Assembly: GCA_008727115.1 (NCBI GenBank) | Contig: CP044131.1 | Coordinates: 2,480,001 to 2,544,000, forward strand | From: Comamonas testosteroni | Lineage (GTDB): Bacteria; Pseudomonadota; Gammaproteobacteria; Burkholderiales; Burkholderiaceae_C | Direction: 5' to 3' | Length of the DNA: 64,000 nucleotides | Part shown: in pieces, positions 29,501 to 38,306 of the stretch | How positions within the stretch are numbered: position 1 is the stretch's first letter | How the letters are laid out: each line of letters begins with the position of its first letter | Position numbers and translations under genes: made by a program | Notes under the pieces: model-generated | What the model was told of the DNA's origin: nothing | What the model saw: only the letters and a program-made list of their open reading frames with translations | Database searches by the model: none

Positions 29501-29851
29501 ATGCGCCATACCGGAACGCTTTTCCTCAGCCGCACCCCGCCGCAGGCCAGCACGGCACTGTGCGGAGCTTTTCAGCTGCAGTTGCTGCTGCTGGACCGCC
29601 TGGGCCCGCACCACACCGAGCCATGGCGCGCCACCTGGACGGGCGTGGCGGCGCAGCGCTTTTGGCGCGAGCACCATGCGGCGCTGCTACCCGGCGCTGC
29701 CCTGGTGGTGGAGCTGGAGCGCGCCCGCATCCACACGCTGGCCTGCCGCCCGCCGCGCAGCGAGGTGCATGCCCGCGTTTTGCACTGCGCACTGGTGCCG
29801 CCGCGAAGCCGTGAGGATGCCAGCCGGAAGGCGGTCAGCACCCAGCCATGA
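29501..29851 (+). CDS. Hypothetical protein, possible OB-fold
   Basis: 116 residues starting MRHTGTLFLSRTPPQASTAL. Beta-rich with LLLDRLGPHHTEPWRATWTG and AALVVELERARIHTLACRPP, then VHARVLHCALVPPR; the succession of strands and the WxG phrase resemble small OB-fold single-strand DNA-binding proteins. GGAGG precedes the ATG. In phages such a gene near the recombination end could assist replication or recombination. The fold guess is weak. Confidence 0.5.
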   Translation: MRHTGTLFLSRTPPQASTALCGAFQLQLLLLDRLGPHHTEPWRATWTGVAAQRFWREHHAALLPGAALVVELERARIHTLACRPPRSEVHARVLHCALVPPRSREDASRKAVSTQP

Positions 29852-29892
29852 ACGATGCAAAAACCAGAGGAAAAACGAGAGCGAGAGCGCGA

Positions 29893-30147
29893 TTACTTGG
29901 TCGGGTGGTCGCGGCGGAATAGCTCCCACTCGTCGATCTCGGTGCCATTGGGCAGCACGCAGATGCCGCGCTCTCCGGCCGCCGTCTTCTCGATGCGGGT
30001 TTTGCCGCCCAGTTGGGCGCAGTACACCGATGCAGGGTTGGCCATGCCGACCATGGGCGCGGCAGGCGTTGCAGGCTGCGGCTGGGCACAGCCGGTGATG
30101 GCGATGGCAGACAGGACTGCGCCGGTGGTTGCGAGTGTTTTTTTCAT
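29893..30147 (-). CDS. DUF333 lipoprotein
   Basis: 84 residues starting MKKTLATTGAVLSAIAITGC; lipobox ITGC gives lipidation at Cys20. The mature part ASVYCAQLGGKTRIEKTAAG and GICVLPNGTEIDEWELFRRD is the DUF333 (hemolysin-like) domain: Cys-x-x-x-Gly...Cys-x-x-Pro-x-Gly...Glu-Trp. Small periplasmic lipoproteins of this type are usually chromosomal. Here one lies within the prophage before the integrase, so it is probably cargo. No evidence links it to virulence. Confidence 0.88.
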   Translation of the reverse strand: MKKTLATTGAVLSAIAITGCAQPQPATPAAPMVGMANPASVYCAQLGGKTRIEKTAAGERGICVLPNGTEIDEWELFRRDHPTK

Positions 30148-30234
30148 GAGATCAATGTAGTCAATACGCCCTGCGTGCGTCGCAATCCAAGGTCGTTACG
30201 TAAATGGCTTTTAGCGCTGAGCAGCTCGTTGACG

Positions 30235-30783
30235 CTATTGCGCCACCACCTGCACGCGGCTGAGATCCACGCCCAGCGAGCGTGCTTTTTCAAGCAGTTG
30301 CCTGAATTTTTGTTCGGGGATGGTCTTGCTGCGCGACAGCAGCCAGAAGTAGTCGCGGCTGTCGCCAATCACGAGCGAGGTCTGGTAATCATCGTCCAGG
30401 CTGACCACGTTGTAGCCGCCATAAAACGGCCCGAAGAACGAGACCTTGAGCGCAGCGATGTCTGGCTCACCCAGAAACCGCGCCTTGCCATTGGCCTGAC
30501 GCCACTCTTTTTTGGCGGCGTCGTAGCCACGATTGATGACATTGACCGTGCCATCGTCATTGAGGCTGTACTGCGCAGACACCCGAGTCAGGCCTTTTTC
30601 AAAGCGGTGGTCGATGCGCGCCAGCTCATACCAGGTGCCCATGTAGCGCGCCGCATCGAAACCAGAGACTGGCTGAATGCCTTGAGGAACAGAGACTGCG
30701 CAGCCCGAAAGCGCAGTGGTCACTGCCGCGGCAACCACGGTCAATGCAGCAGTACGAATCAGAGAATGTCTTGATAAACGCAT
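30235..30783 (-). CDS. blc: Outer membrane lipocalin (Blc family)
   Basis: 182 residues. Signal sequence with lipobox LSGC at about residue 27. The lipocalin signature is GFDAARYMGTWYELARIDHR near residue 42, then SVSAQYSLNDDGTVNVINRG-like strands, FFGPFYGGYNVVSLDDDY, and the third block YFWLLSRSKTIPEQKFRQLL. Blc binds lysophospholipids in the outer membrane and is induced by stress. As prophage cargo it may change envelope properties of the lysogen. Confidence 0.92.
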   Translation of the reverse strand: MRLSRHSLIRTAALTVVAAAVTTALSGCAVSVPQGIQPVSGFDAARYMGTWYELARIDHRFEKGLTRVSAQYSLNDDGTVNVINRGYDAAKKEWRQANGKARFLGEPDIAALKVSFFGPFYGGYNVVSLDDDYQTSLVIGDSRDYFWLLSRSKTIPEQKFRQLLEKARSLGVDLSRVQVVAQ

Positions 30784-30927
30784 TGTTGTGCCCTGAGGTG
30801 GAAAGCCTTATTCAAACATCCTGCACCCAACCCATATGCAACGACGGTTTTTCATGTCCGCAGGCAATGCAAGAGCGCAGCCCAGGACTTGGCTTCACGC
30901 CCAGCCGGGCTCACGGACAATGAGGGC

Positions 30928-31146
30928 ATGAAGCAAGCATTGCAAATACAAGCCCTCGCTCAACTGCGCCACCTTTATCAAAACATGGTCAGCGGCGGCA
31001 TCACCACGACCGAGCAAGCCCGCAGTGCTGCACAAGGCCTGCTCTCGCCGGCGATTGCCGCTCTGGAAGCACAGACCGCCGAGGGCGAGGCGCAGCAGCC
31101 CATCACTCCATTGAAGCCCTTGCCGCAATCAAGCAAGGCGCCATAA
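30928..31146 (+). CDS. Hypothetical phage protein
   Basis: 72 residues starting MKQALQIQALAQLRHLYQNM, helical through residue 55 (SGGITTTEQARSAAQGLLSP, AIAALEAQTAEGEAQ), with a disordered end. It is the last small gene before the excisionase-like gene and ends at the terminator 31171. Unrecognised. Confidence 0.55.
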   Translation: MKQALQIQALAQLRHLYQNMVSGGITTTEQARSAAQGLLSPAIAALEAQTAEGEAQQPITPLKPLPQSSKAP

Positions 31147-31170
31147 GCCACCCGTTCAACCCCAACACCA

Positions 31171-31195
31171 AGCCCCGCCTAGAGCGGGGCTTTTT
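31171..31195 (+). terminator. Intrinsic terminator
   Basis: AGCCCCGC, loop CTAGA, GCGGGGCT, TTTTT, ending 17 bp before the excisionase-like start codon. Confidence 0.85.
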
Positions 31196-31211
31196 CATGA
31201 CAGGAGCCACC

Positions 31212-31454
31212 ATGAGCACACCTTACACATGCACAGTCCAGGAAGCAGCCAGCATTCTCAAGGTGCACTCTTCAACCGTAGAGAAGCTGATTGCCAACGG
31301 CGATCTGCCTGCAGGGCGCGTGGGCCAGCGCTACATCATCAAGACCAGCGATGTGACCCGCTATGCAGATCAGGTGATCATCAAGCAGACGGCAGATCGC
31401 CTCACCAAAGGGCGTCGGCCAAAGTCGATCCACGCAGGTTTGCGTATCGCATGA
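31212..31454 (+). CDS. Excisionase-like helix-turn-helix protein
   Basis: 80 residues with GGAG upstream. It shows the excisionase/MerR-like winged helix: YTCTVQEAASILKVHSSTVE then KLIANGDLPAGRVGQRYIIK and TSDVTRYADQVI. Proteins of this form bind attachment-site DNA and direct the integrase toward excision. It converges on the integrase, and the two coding ends overlap by 53 bp. Confidence 0.8.
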   Translation: MSTPYTCTVQEAASILKVHSSTVEKLIANGDLPAGRVGQRYIIKTSDVTRYADQVIIKQTADRLTKGRRPKSIHAGLRIA

Positions 31455-32526
31455 GCATGCGCTGGCTTTTGTGGCCCGTGATCTTCATGATCTGCGTGTC
31501 TGTCAGCTTGGTTCTCTCAAACAAACGACTTGTGGCCTCGTGCCGCAGGTCGTGAAAAAGCAGGTCTTTGGCCCCGGCCCGCTCAAAGATTTCGACAAAC
31601 AGCTTGGAAAGAAAGTCGGTAGTGGCGCGCAGAACGTGTGCCGAATCGTTACCGTCCCAGAAGGGAAACACCAGATCTTCAGGCTGCACTTCTGCAGGCT
31701 TGAAGGCCGCAAGCTCCGCCATGGCCACGGAAGACAGGGGAACCTGCCGCTTGCTGCCGTTCTTGGTTTTCTCCAGAAACACCGTCTTGCGCGCCTGGTC
31801 CACCTGGCTCCAGGTCAGCGTGTACATCTCGCGCATACGCATTGCAGACTCGACTGCGAGCACGGCAATGCATTGCAAGGCAGCCTTATCCCGCCGCCCC
31901 TCAAGGACGAGCGGCCGCTGAGCGCGGGGTAGCACACCGGCTGCGATCACTTCCAGAATTTTTTCCCACTCTCCTGGCTCAAGTCGCCTGTCGCGCTCTA
32001 TGTCCTGGCGCTCGCCGCCTGCGGCCGCCGCATCCGCCTTGGTGTATTGCGCGTAGCCATTGGGCAAAGAACGCAGCGCGTGGTCAGGCATTGTCAGGAA
32101 TCCCTTGCGCATTCCCCAGTCCGTGCAGCGTGCAAGCGCACCAACTTTTGCCTGAATCGTTGTTGGCGCGACACGATCGACGCGCTTCATTGCCTGAATC
32201 CATGCATCCACCCACGCCGCATTAATGGCAGTCAACGGCAAATGGCCATGCACGGGAACAATGGTTTGAAGAGATCCCTGGTCTTTCAGCGACGGATGGG
32301 CATCCCGCAGGTATTCGCGCACCAGCTCTGCGATGGTCAGAACAGCACCAGCCGTCTGGTGTTCACTGGGCACAATGCCGCGCGCAAGAAGTGCCTCCAG
32401 CCGCCTGGCATATTCATCGCCCTCTTGCTCCGAGGCAAATGTGAGATAGATGGGCTTGGCCAGCACGCCCTTTTTCTTGAAGACGTACTGCCATGTTCCG
32501 TTCGGGAACTGCTTTTTACCTGCCAT
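31402..32526 (-). CDS. int: Tyrosine recombinase (phage integrase)
   Basis: 374 residues from MAGKKQFPNGTWQYVFKKKG; GGAGG lies just upstream of this ATG, while the frame extends to 32577. The catalytic residues are visible: Arg in VLAVESAMRMREMYTLTWSQ, Lys in LEKTKNGSKRQVPLS, HxxR in LLFHDLRHEATSRLFER, His in IMKITGHKSQRM, and the nucleophile in LMRYANLRG. It sits beside tRNA-Val and should recombine attP with the tRNA 3' end. Confidence 0.95.
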   Translation of the reverse strand: MAGKKQFPNGTWQYVFKKKGVLAKPIYLTFASEQEGDEYARRLEALLARGIVPSEHQTAGAVLTIAELVREYLRDAHPSLKDQGSLQTIVPVHGHLPLTAINAAWVDAWIQAMKRVDRVAPTTIQAKVGALARCTDWGMRKGFLTMPDHALRSLPNGYAQYTKADAAAAGGERQDIERDRRLEPGEWEKILEVIAAGVLPRAQRPLVLEGRRDKAALQCIAVLAVESAMRMREMYTLTWSQVDQARKTVFLEKTKNGSKRQVPLSSVAMAELAAFKPAEVQPEDLVFPFWDGNDSAHVLRATTDFLSKLFVEIFERAGAKDLLFHDLRHEATSRLFERTKLTDTQIMKITGHKSQRMLMRYANLRGSTLADALW

Positions 32527-32635
32527 GTGCCCTCCAAAATCGATCGCCATGCTACGCCGAGGCGGGTTGGTAGGCAACGAATTACGGTGGGTAAGGACGA
32601 CTTACGGCGGCTTGAGTGGCTGGTAAAAAGGACAA

Positions 32636-32666
32636 AGAAAAAGGGCTTAGATTTCTCTAAGCCCTT
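32636..32666 (-). terminator. Terminator between tRNA-Val and the integrase
   Basis: On the minus strand AAGGGCTTAGA, loop GAAA, TCTAAGCCCTT and TTTCTT. It stops transcription from the tRNA before the integrase gene. It could also be part of the phage attachment arm. Confidence 0.75.
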
Positions 32667-32685
32667 GATTTCTTTAGTTTTTTAG

Positions 32686-32761
32686 TGGTGGGTCCTGACG
32701 GTCTCGAACCGCCGACCTACTCCGTGTAAAGGAGCCGCTCTACCAACTGAGCTAAGGACCC
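32686..32761 (-). tRNA. tRNA-Val (anticodon TAC), probable phage attachment site
   Basis: The minus strand folds as a cloverleaf: acceptor GGGTCCT/AGGACCC, D-arm AGCTCAGTTGGTAGAGC, anticodon loop TTTACAC (anticodon TAC, Val), T-arm with GGTTCGAGACC, discriminator A and encoded CCA. Its 3' end points at the integrase gene 160 bp away, the usual set-up for integration at a tRNA 3' end that keeps the tRNA intact. The second attachment copy lies outside the window. Confidence 0.95.
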
Positions 32762-32775
32762 ACTAAAACTGGGTG

Positions 32776-33048
32776 TCAGTTCAAAGCATCTTTCAGAGCT
32801 TTGCCCGGACGGAATTTTGGCACCTTGGCCGCTTTGATTTTGATGGACTCGCCTGTACGGGGATTACGACCGGTACGAGCTGCACGCTTGCCAACTGCAA
32901 ATGTGCCAAAACCAACAAGCGATACTGTACCACCTTTTTTCAGTGTTTTCTTCACTGCGTCGATCGTGGAGTCCAGTGCACGCGCAGCTGCGGCCTTGGA
33001 AATGTCGGCGTTGTTAGCGATGTGCTCAATCAGTTCGGTTTTATTCAC
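32776..33048 (-). CDS. hup: DNA-binding protein HU
   Basis: 90 residues; GTG start at 33048 with GAGAGG upstream gives [20 protein letters not shown]. The beta-arm and signature are [20 protein letters not shown] then [20 protein letters not shown] and [13 protein letters not shown] bends and compacts DNA. It lies 14 bp from the tRNA-Val gene on the same strand. From 33049 to 33400 no gene is visible; the space must hold the HU promoter, which I cannot place precisely. Confidence 0.95.
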   Translation of the reverse strand: MNKTELIEHIANNADISKAAAARALDSTIDAVKKTLKKGGTVSLVGFGTFAVGKRAARTGRNPRTGESIKIKAAKVPKFRPGKALKDALN

Positions 33049-33400
33049 AAGATGCCTCTCGAGAAATAGTGAATGGAATGTCTCTGCAAACACAGATTTG
33101 TGAGGCAAAGACCAGTCGCGATGAAGACGAAAGCTAGCCTATCAGTTTTGGAAAGGAATTTCCCATTCCGACCGAAGCTGCTGGCACTTTTATACGCCGA
33201 TTCGCGCCGCGCATTCCAGCGACAGGCCAGATTCTATGCGGTTTTTCGGCCACTTCTTCGATCGGGAGCGGCTTTTTTCAAGCTTCTTTCGTGTCGCCTT
33301 CACCGATTGACAAGGCTTGACAAAATTTGCAGCGGGCTTGGCCCTGCACTGAGCCTGCTTCAACCCACAGCCGACTGCTAAAGCCTGCTGTACAGATGGC

Positions 33401-33430
33401 AAAAAGCGCTTGACTGGCAAGCGCTTTTTT
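33401..33430 (-). terminator. Terminator of the uvrC-pgsA operon
   Basis: AAAAAAGCGCTTG, loop CCAGT, CAAGCGCTTTTT on the minus strand, 20 bp after the pgsA stop. Symmetric A and T runs allow action in both directions. Confidence 0.88.
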
Positions 33431-33449
33431 CAAGTTCAACCTCAAGCCC

Positions 33450-34022
33450 TCAAAGACGGGCTCGAATTTCTGGCAACGCTTTTTGCAAGTAGTAAACCAT
33501 GGACCAGACCGTGAGCACTGCAGCAATCCAGATCAGCCACTGCCCCCAGACGCCGGTGTCGATCACGCCAAACGCCACACCGTCGTAGAGCAAAAAGGGA
33601 ATGGCCACCATCTGCGCCATGGTCTTGGCCTTGCCGATCATGTGCACGGCCACACTTTTGCTGGCACCGATCTGCGCCATCCATTCGCGCAGTGCCGAGA
33701 TGGCGATCTCGCGTCCGATGATGATGAGGGCCACAAACACGTCAGCGCGTTGCAGGTGCACCAGCACCAGCAGCGATGCACAGACCAGAAACTTGTCGGC
33801 AACCGGGTCCAGAAAAGCACCAAATGCCGAGGTCTGGTTCAGCCTGCGTGCCAGATAACCGTCAAACCAGTCTGTGGCAGCAAACACTATGAACATGATG
33901 GCTGCAACAAGATTGCGCGTGGGCTGATCCAGAGGTGCATAGAACACCCCGACGATGAGCGGGATCGCCACGATCCGGGTCAAGGTCAGCACAGTAGGGA
34001 TGGTGAGGAACATGGGCGTCAT
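33450..34022 (-). CDS. pgsA: CDP-diacylglycerol-glycerol-3-phosphate 3-phosphatidyltransferase
   Basis: 190 residues starting MTPMFLTIPTVLTLTRIVAI (an ATG three codons later is also possible). The CDP-alcohol phosphotransferase motif is complete: DWFDGYLARRLNQTSAFGAF then LDPVADK. Several membrane helices follow. It makes phosphatidylglycerol phosphate, the precursor of phosphatidylglycerol and cardiolipin. It lies 50 bp after uvrC on the same strand, an arrangement common in proteobacteria. Confidence 0.95.
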   Translation of the reverse strand: MTPMFLTIPTVLTLTRIVAIPLIVGVFYAPLDQPTRNLVAAIMFIVFAATDWFDGYLARRLNQTSAFGAFLDPVADKFLVCASLLVLVHLQRADVFVALIIIGREIAISALREWMAQIGASKSVAVHMIGKAKTMAQMVAIPFLLYDGVAFGVIDTGVWGQWLIWIAAVLTVWSMVYYLQKALPEIRARL

Positions 34023-34072
34023 TGTGTCACGGGCGCGCAGCGCTGTTGCTGATTCTGAATCGCACTCACTTT

Positions 34073-36025
34073 TCAATGCAACGCTCGGTAGATCTCTTCG
34101 GCCAGCGCAGTTGAAATGCCTTCCACCGTCATCAGATCAGCAACGCTGGCATCTTGCACGCCGCGCACGCCGCCAAAGCGCTGCAGCAGTCTTGCGCGCT
34201 TCTTGGGGCCGACGCCCGGAATCTCTTCCAAGCTGCTGCTGCCAGTGCGCACCTTGGCCCGCGCGGCACGCATGCCAGTGATGGCAAAGCGGTGGGCCTC
34301 GTCGCGGATCTGCGCCACCAGCATGAGCGCGGCAGAGTCGTGGCCCAGATAGACTTTTTCGCGCCCGTCGGCAAACACCAACTCTTCCAGGCCGACCTTG
34401 CGGCCCTCGCCTTTTTCCACGCCCACGATGCGTGACAGATCCAGCCCCAGTTCGGTAAACACTTCCCGCGCCATGCTGACCTGGCCTTTGCCGCCGTCCA
34501 CCAGCACCAGATCGGGCAAACGCGGCTGCTTGCCGGTCAGCTCGGCACCGCCTGCTTCGCGCTGCGCATCGGCCACGGGTTTGTAGCGGCGCGTGAGCAC
34601 CTGGCGCATGGCGGCATAGTCGTCGCCGCCGGTGATGCCTTCGATATTGAAGCGGCGGTAATCGCTGCTCTGCATCTTGTGGTGATGGAAGACGACGCAG
34701 GATGCCTTAGTGTTCTCGCCGCTGGTGTGCGAGATGTCAAAGCATTCGATGGTCAGCTCATCAAGGTTATCAATAGGCAAGTCCAGCGCCTCGGCCAGCG
34801 CACGCGTGCGCGCTTGTTGCGAGCCTTCTTCGGCCAGCAAACGAGCCAGCTGAATATCGGCATTTTTCTGTGCCATCTCCAGCCAGATGCGACGCTGCTC
34901 GCGCGGCTGCTGCACCACGGTGATGCGCACGCCCGTTTGCTCGGTGAGCAGCTCCACCAGTTTTTTATCCACCGCATGGCTGACGATCAGCGTGGGCGGC
35001 ACGGCCACGCCCACATAGTGCTGCGACACAAAGGCCTCCAGCACCAGTTCCTCCACCGGCCTGGCAGTGACGGCGGCATCGACCTCTTCCTCGCTGGAAT
35101 AGACCGAGGCGGCATCGCCCAGATTGGCCGGGAAATACGGCCTGTCGCCCAGATGCCGCCCACCGCGCACCATGGCCAGATTCACACAGGCGCGCCCTCC
35201 ATGCACCTTCACCGCCAGGATGTCCACGTCCTTGTCATCGGTGGTTTCAATGGCCTGCTGGTGCAGCACGCGCGACAGCGCCGTGATCTGGTTGCGCACT
35301 TCGGCGGCCTGCTCAAACTCCAGCTTCTCTGAATACGCCATCATGCGTTGCTCCATGCTTTTGAGCAGCGCATCGGTTTCGCCGCGCAGCATGGCCTCGG
35401 CGTTGCGCACATCCAGCGCATAGGCCTCGGGCGAGATCATGTCCACGCAGGGCCCGGTGCAGCGCTTGATTTGATAGAGCAGACAGGGGCGGCTGCGGTT
35501 GGCAAACACCGTGTCTTCACAGGTGCGCAGGCGAAAGACTTTTTGCAGCAGCTGAATGCTTTCCTTGACCGCCCAGGCGCTGGGGTATGGGCCAAAGTAG
35601 CGATGCTTTTTATCGACCGCACCGCGGTAGTAGGCGATGCGCGGGAACTCTTGAAACGCAGGCTCGCCGTCCTTGCCATCGCGGTGCGCCACGCCGGTGA
35701 TCTTGAGATAGGGATAGCTTTTATCGTCCCTGAACAAGATGTTGTACTTGGGGTGCAACGTCTTGATGAGGTTGTTTTCCAGCAGCAGCGCCTCGGCCTC
35801 GGAACGCACCACCGTGGTCTCCAGCCGCACGATCTTGCTGACCATATGGCCTATGCGCGTGCCGCCATGGTCCTTCTGAAAATAGCTGGAAACGCGGCGC
35901 TTGAGGTTGATGGCCTTGCCCACGTAGAGCAAAGTTCCGGCGGTATCAAAGTAGCGATAGACACCGGGCAGCGGCGGCAGCGCGGCCACCTGGGCCAGCA
36001 GTTCGGCGGAATGCGTGGAAGACAT
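34073..36025 (-). CDS. uvrC: Excinuclease ABC subunit C
   Basis: 650 residues from [21 protein letters not shown]-terminal GIY-YIG nuclease: [20 protein letters not shown] with KRRVSSYFQ; Cys cluster near [14 protein letters not shown] domain [20 protein letters not shown] near residue 210; RNase H-like half with [20 protein letters not shown] and [12 protein letters not shown]-terminal helix-hairpin-helix [20 protein letters not shown]. It makes both incisions in nucleotide excision repair. Upstream frame extension is spurious. Confidence 0.96.
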   Translation of the reverse strand: MSSTHSAELLAQVAALPPLPGVYRYFDTAGTLLYVGKAINLKRRVSSYFQKDHGGTRIGHMVSKIVRLETTVVRSEAEALLLENNLIKTLHPKYNILFRDDKSYPYLKITGVAHRDGKDGEPAFQEFPRIAYYRGAVDKKHRYFGPYPSAWAVKESIQLLQKVFRLRTCEDTVFANRSRPCLLYQIKRCTGPCVDMISPEAYALDVRNAEAMLRGETDALLKSMEQRMMAYSEKLEFEQAAEVRNQITALSRVLHQQAIETTDDKDVDILAVKVHGGRACVNLAMVRGGRHLGDRPYFPANLGDAASVYSSEEEVDAAVTARPVEELVLEAFVSQHYVGVAVPPTLIVSHAVDKKLVELLTEQTGVRITVVQQPREQRRIWLEMAQKNADIQLARLLAEEGSQQARTRALAEALDLPIDNLDELTIECFDISHTSGENTKASCVVFHHHKMQSSDYRRFNIEGITGGDDYAAMRQVLTRRYKPVADAQREAGGAELTGKQPRLPDLVLVDGGKGQVSMAREVFTELGLDLSRIVGVEKGEGRKVGLEELVFADGREKVYLGHDSAALMLVAQIRDEAHRFAITGMRAARAKVRTGSSSLEEIPGVGPKKRARLLQRFGGVRGVQDASVADLMTVEGISTALAEEIYRALH

Positions 36026-36116
36026 GGGCGCTATTGTCTGCGCATGTGCACAGATTGCGCAGCAAGCAGCGCAATGCACGTTGCAAACTGCAATGGCAGT
36101 TTCTGCCGCTTCAATA

Positions 36117-36205
36117 AAAAGAGCTGCTAGCGCATGATGTGGCTGAGTTTCAGATTCTTTTAAACCTGAAATACTTGTCAATCAAGCGCTGGCAGCTCTT
36201 TTTTC
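36117..36205. repeat. AGCGCT-type palindromic repeat, long form
   Basis: AAAAAGAGCTGCTAGCGC at the left and GCGCTGGCAGCTCTTTTTT at the right enclose about 50 bases with an internal palindrome (TTTCAGATTCTTTTAAACC and TGAAAT). The ends with A and T runs could act as a bidirectional terminator between uvrC and the Bug gene. Confidence 0.7.
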
Positions 36206-36245
36206 AAGAGTGCATAGATTTCAAGAATCCATGCTGATCATGGAT

Positions 36246-37232
36246 TTACTCCGCTTCGATTCTGGAAGACTTCACCACCTGCGCCCAGTTCGCGTACTCG
36301 GTCTTGACCATGGCGCCCAGCTGCTGCGGGTTCATATAGTCAGCCGTTGCGCCCTGCTCTTCGGCTTTTTTCTTGAAGGCGGGGTCTTCCACCACTTTTT
36401 TCATATCCGCAGTCAGCTTGTCGATCACGGCCTGCGGCGTAGCCTTGGGTGCAAACAGCGCAAACCAGGATGTGGCGTTGACGCCGGGGTAGCCCGCCTC
36501 TGCCGTGGTGGGCACATTGGGCAGACTGGGTAGGCGCTGCTTGCCGGTCACGGCCAGCACGCGCAGCTTGCCGCTTTGCACATGGGGCATAAAAGGCGGC
36601 GCCGTGCCAAAGGTCAGCTCAACCTGGCCGCCCAGCAGGTCCTGCAGCGCCGGGCCTGTGCCTTTGTATGGCACGTGCACCATCTTGATGCCCGCCTGCT
36701 GCTCCAGCATGGCACCCGTCACATGCTGCAGCGAGCCGTTGCCCGACGATGCGAAGTTGAGCTTGCCGGGGTTGGCCTTGGCGTACGTCACCAACTCGGC
36801 CAGCGTCTTCACCGGCAGCTCGGAACGCACCACGATGATCTGCGGGGCAGACAGCACATTGGCCACTGGCGCAAAGTCGCTTTGCTCCCAGCTCTTGGCC
36901 TTGGTCAGGTGGGGCGAGATGACGTGGTAGCCCGAGTACTGCATCAGCAGCGTGTAGCCATCGGGCTCGGCACGCTTGACCAGATTGGCGGCAATGGCTC
37001 CGTTGCCACCACCCTTGTTATCCACCACCACGGATTGACCTAGGACTGGCGCCAGCGCCTGTGCAGCCATGCGCCCCGCCAGATCGGTGGTACCACCCGC
37101 AGCGGCAGGCACGATCATCAGCACGGTCTTATTCGGGTAGCTGCCTTGCGCGGCCACAGGCCCGCTGGCAAAGCCAAAAGCTGCAGCCGTAGTGGCCAGC
37201 AGCAGGTGAACGCGTTGACGTTGAATGTTCAT
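36246..37232 (-). CDS. Bug/TctC-family periplasmic substrate-binding protein
   Basis: 328 residues with a signal peptide (MNIQRQRVHLLLATTAAAFG, cleavage after PVAAQG). Typical Bug features: YPNKTVLMIVPAAAGGTTDL at the start, VVDNKGGGNGAIAANLVKRA, and FASSGNGSLQHVTGAMLEQQ. Such proteins bind carboxylates for tripartite tricarboxylate transporters or for sensing. It ends the CoA-transferase/lyase operon, so its ligand may be the carboxylic acid degraded by those enzymes. No membrane TctA/B genes are present here. Confidence 0.9.
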   Translation of the reverse strand: MNIQRQRVHLLLATTAAAFGFASGPVAAQGSYPNKTVLMIVPAAAGGTTDLAGRMAAQALAPVLGQSVVVDNKGGGNGAIAANLVKRAEPDGYTLLMQYSGYHVISPHLTKAKSWEQSDFAPVANVLSAPQIIVVRSELPVKTLAELVTYAKANPGKLNFASSGNGSLQHVTGAMLEQQAGIKMVHVPYKGTGPALQDLLGGQVELTFGTAPPFMPHVQSGKLRVLAVTGKQRLPSLPNVPTTAEAGYPGVNATSWFALFAPKATPQAVIDKLTADMKKVVEDPAFKKKAEEQGATADYMNPQQLGAMVKTEYANWAQVVKSSRIEAE

Positions 37233-37313
37233 GTTTGTCTCCTTTTAGGAATGTTGTTCTGCATCAGCCCTTTCCCCCGAAAGAGTGGATGCAGTTCTTA
37301 TCAAAAATGGATC

Positions 37314-38306
37314 TCAGGCCTTGGCCAAAGCCCGCTCTCTGATTTCTGAAAAATCGGCAGGTGGCTGATGCAAATCCCAGCGCGCACCGGCCTTGACGAT
37401 CTGGCTGGGCGTTTCATGCCCGATCAGCGCAGGCAGGCTGCGAGCCGCCGCCACAATCTGCTCCAGGTCTGTGCCGGTGTCATAGCCCATCAGTTGCAGC
37501 GCATGCACGATCTCTTCGGTGCAGGCATTGCCCGAGGCGCCCGGTGCATAGGGGCAGCCGCCCAGACCGCCAATGGATGCATCAAAGCGATTCGCACCCG
37601 CACCAATCGATGCCAGCATATTGGCCAGCGCCATGCCGCGTGTGTTGTGGAAATGCAGAGTCAGGTCCAGCTGCGGCCAGCGCGCCTTGAAGGCTTTGAC
37701 CATGGAGTGCACCTGAGTGGGATAGGCCATGCCCGTGGTGTCGCACAGCGTGATGCCCTGCACGCCCAGATCAGCAAAGCGCTGAACCCAGGTCAGCACT
37801 TCAGCCTCAGCCACATCACCCTCCATGGGGCAACCAAAGCAGCAGGACAGAGACACATTGACAGGGGTTGCCACCTGCTGCGCCGTGGCAATCACCTGCT
37901 TGAGCGCCTCAAACGACTGGCTGCGCTGCATGCGCAGATTGCACAGGTTGTGCGTTTCGCTGACCGACATGACCAGATTGAGTTCGTCGGTATGCGCATC
38001 AATCGCTCGCTCCGCGCCGCGCACATTGGGCACCAGCGCCGTGTAGACGGTGCCCGGGCGGCGCGTGATTTCGCGCATCACAATTTCGCCATCGCGCAGC
38101 GCCGGAATAGCCTTTGGCGAGACAAAGGCTGTGACTTCGATCTTGGAAAGACCGGCTTCAGACAGCGCATTGACCAACGCGATCTTGTCCTCAGTGGGTA
38201 CAAAAGCGGCCTCCATCTGCAGACCGTCGCGCGTGCCGACTTCGTTCATATAGATGCGGCGGCCCGCACCATTCCAGACGTCATTGCCCAAATTCACGGC
38301 GCTCAT
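37314..38306 (-). CDS. Hydroxymethylglutaryl-CoA lyase family enzyme
   Basis: 330 residues. DRE-TIM metallolyase motif at YMNEVGTRDGLQMEAAFVPT, then SKIEVTAFVSPKAIPALRDG, LSCCFGCPMEGDV, metal His pair in LTLHFHNTRGMALANMLASI, and the glycine-rich cysteine segment ASIGGLGGCPYAPGASGN. These residues cleave HMG-CoA or related 3-hydroxyacyl-CoA to acetyl-CoA and an oxo acid. Its start overlaps the CoA-transferase stop (ATGA), so the acid is probably activated by that enzyme and cleaved here. Confidence 0.9.
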   Translation of the reverse strand: MSAVNLGNDVWNGAGRRIYMNEVGTRDGLQMEAAFVPTEDKIALVNALSEAGLSKIEVTAFVSPKAIPALRDGEIVMREITRRPGTVYTALVPNVRGAERAIDAHTDELNLVMSVSETHNLCNLRMQRSQSFEALKQVIATAQQVATPVNVSLSCCFGCPMEGDVAEAEVLTWVQRFADLGVQGITLCDTTGMAYPTQVHSMVKAFKARWPQLDLTLHFHNTRGMALANMLASIGAGANRFDASIGGLGGCPYAPGASGNACTEEIVHALQLMGYDTGTDLEQIVAAARSLPALIGHETPSQIVKAGARWDLHQPPADFSEIRERALAKA

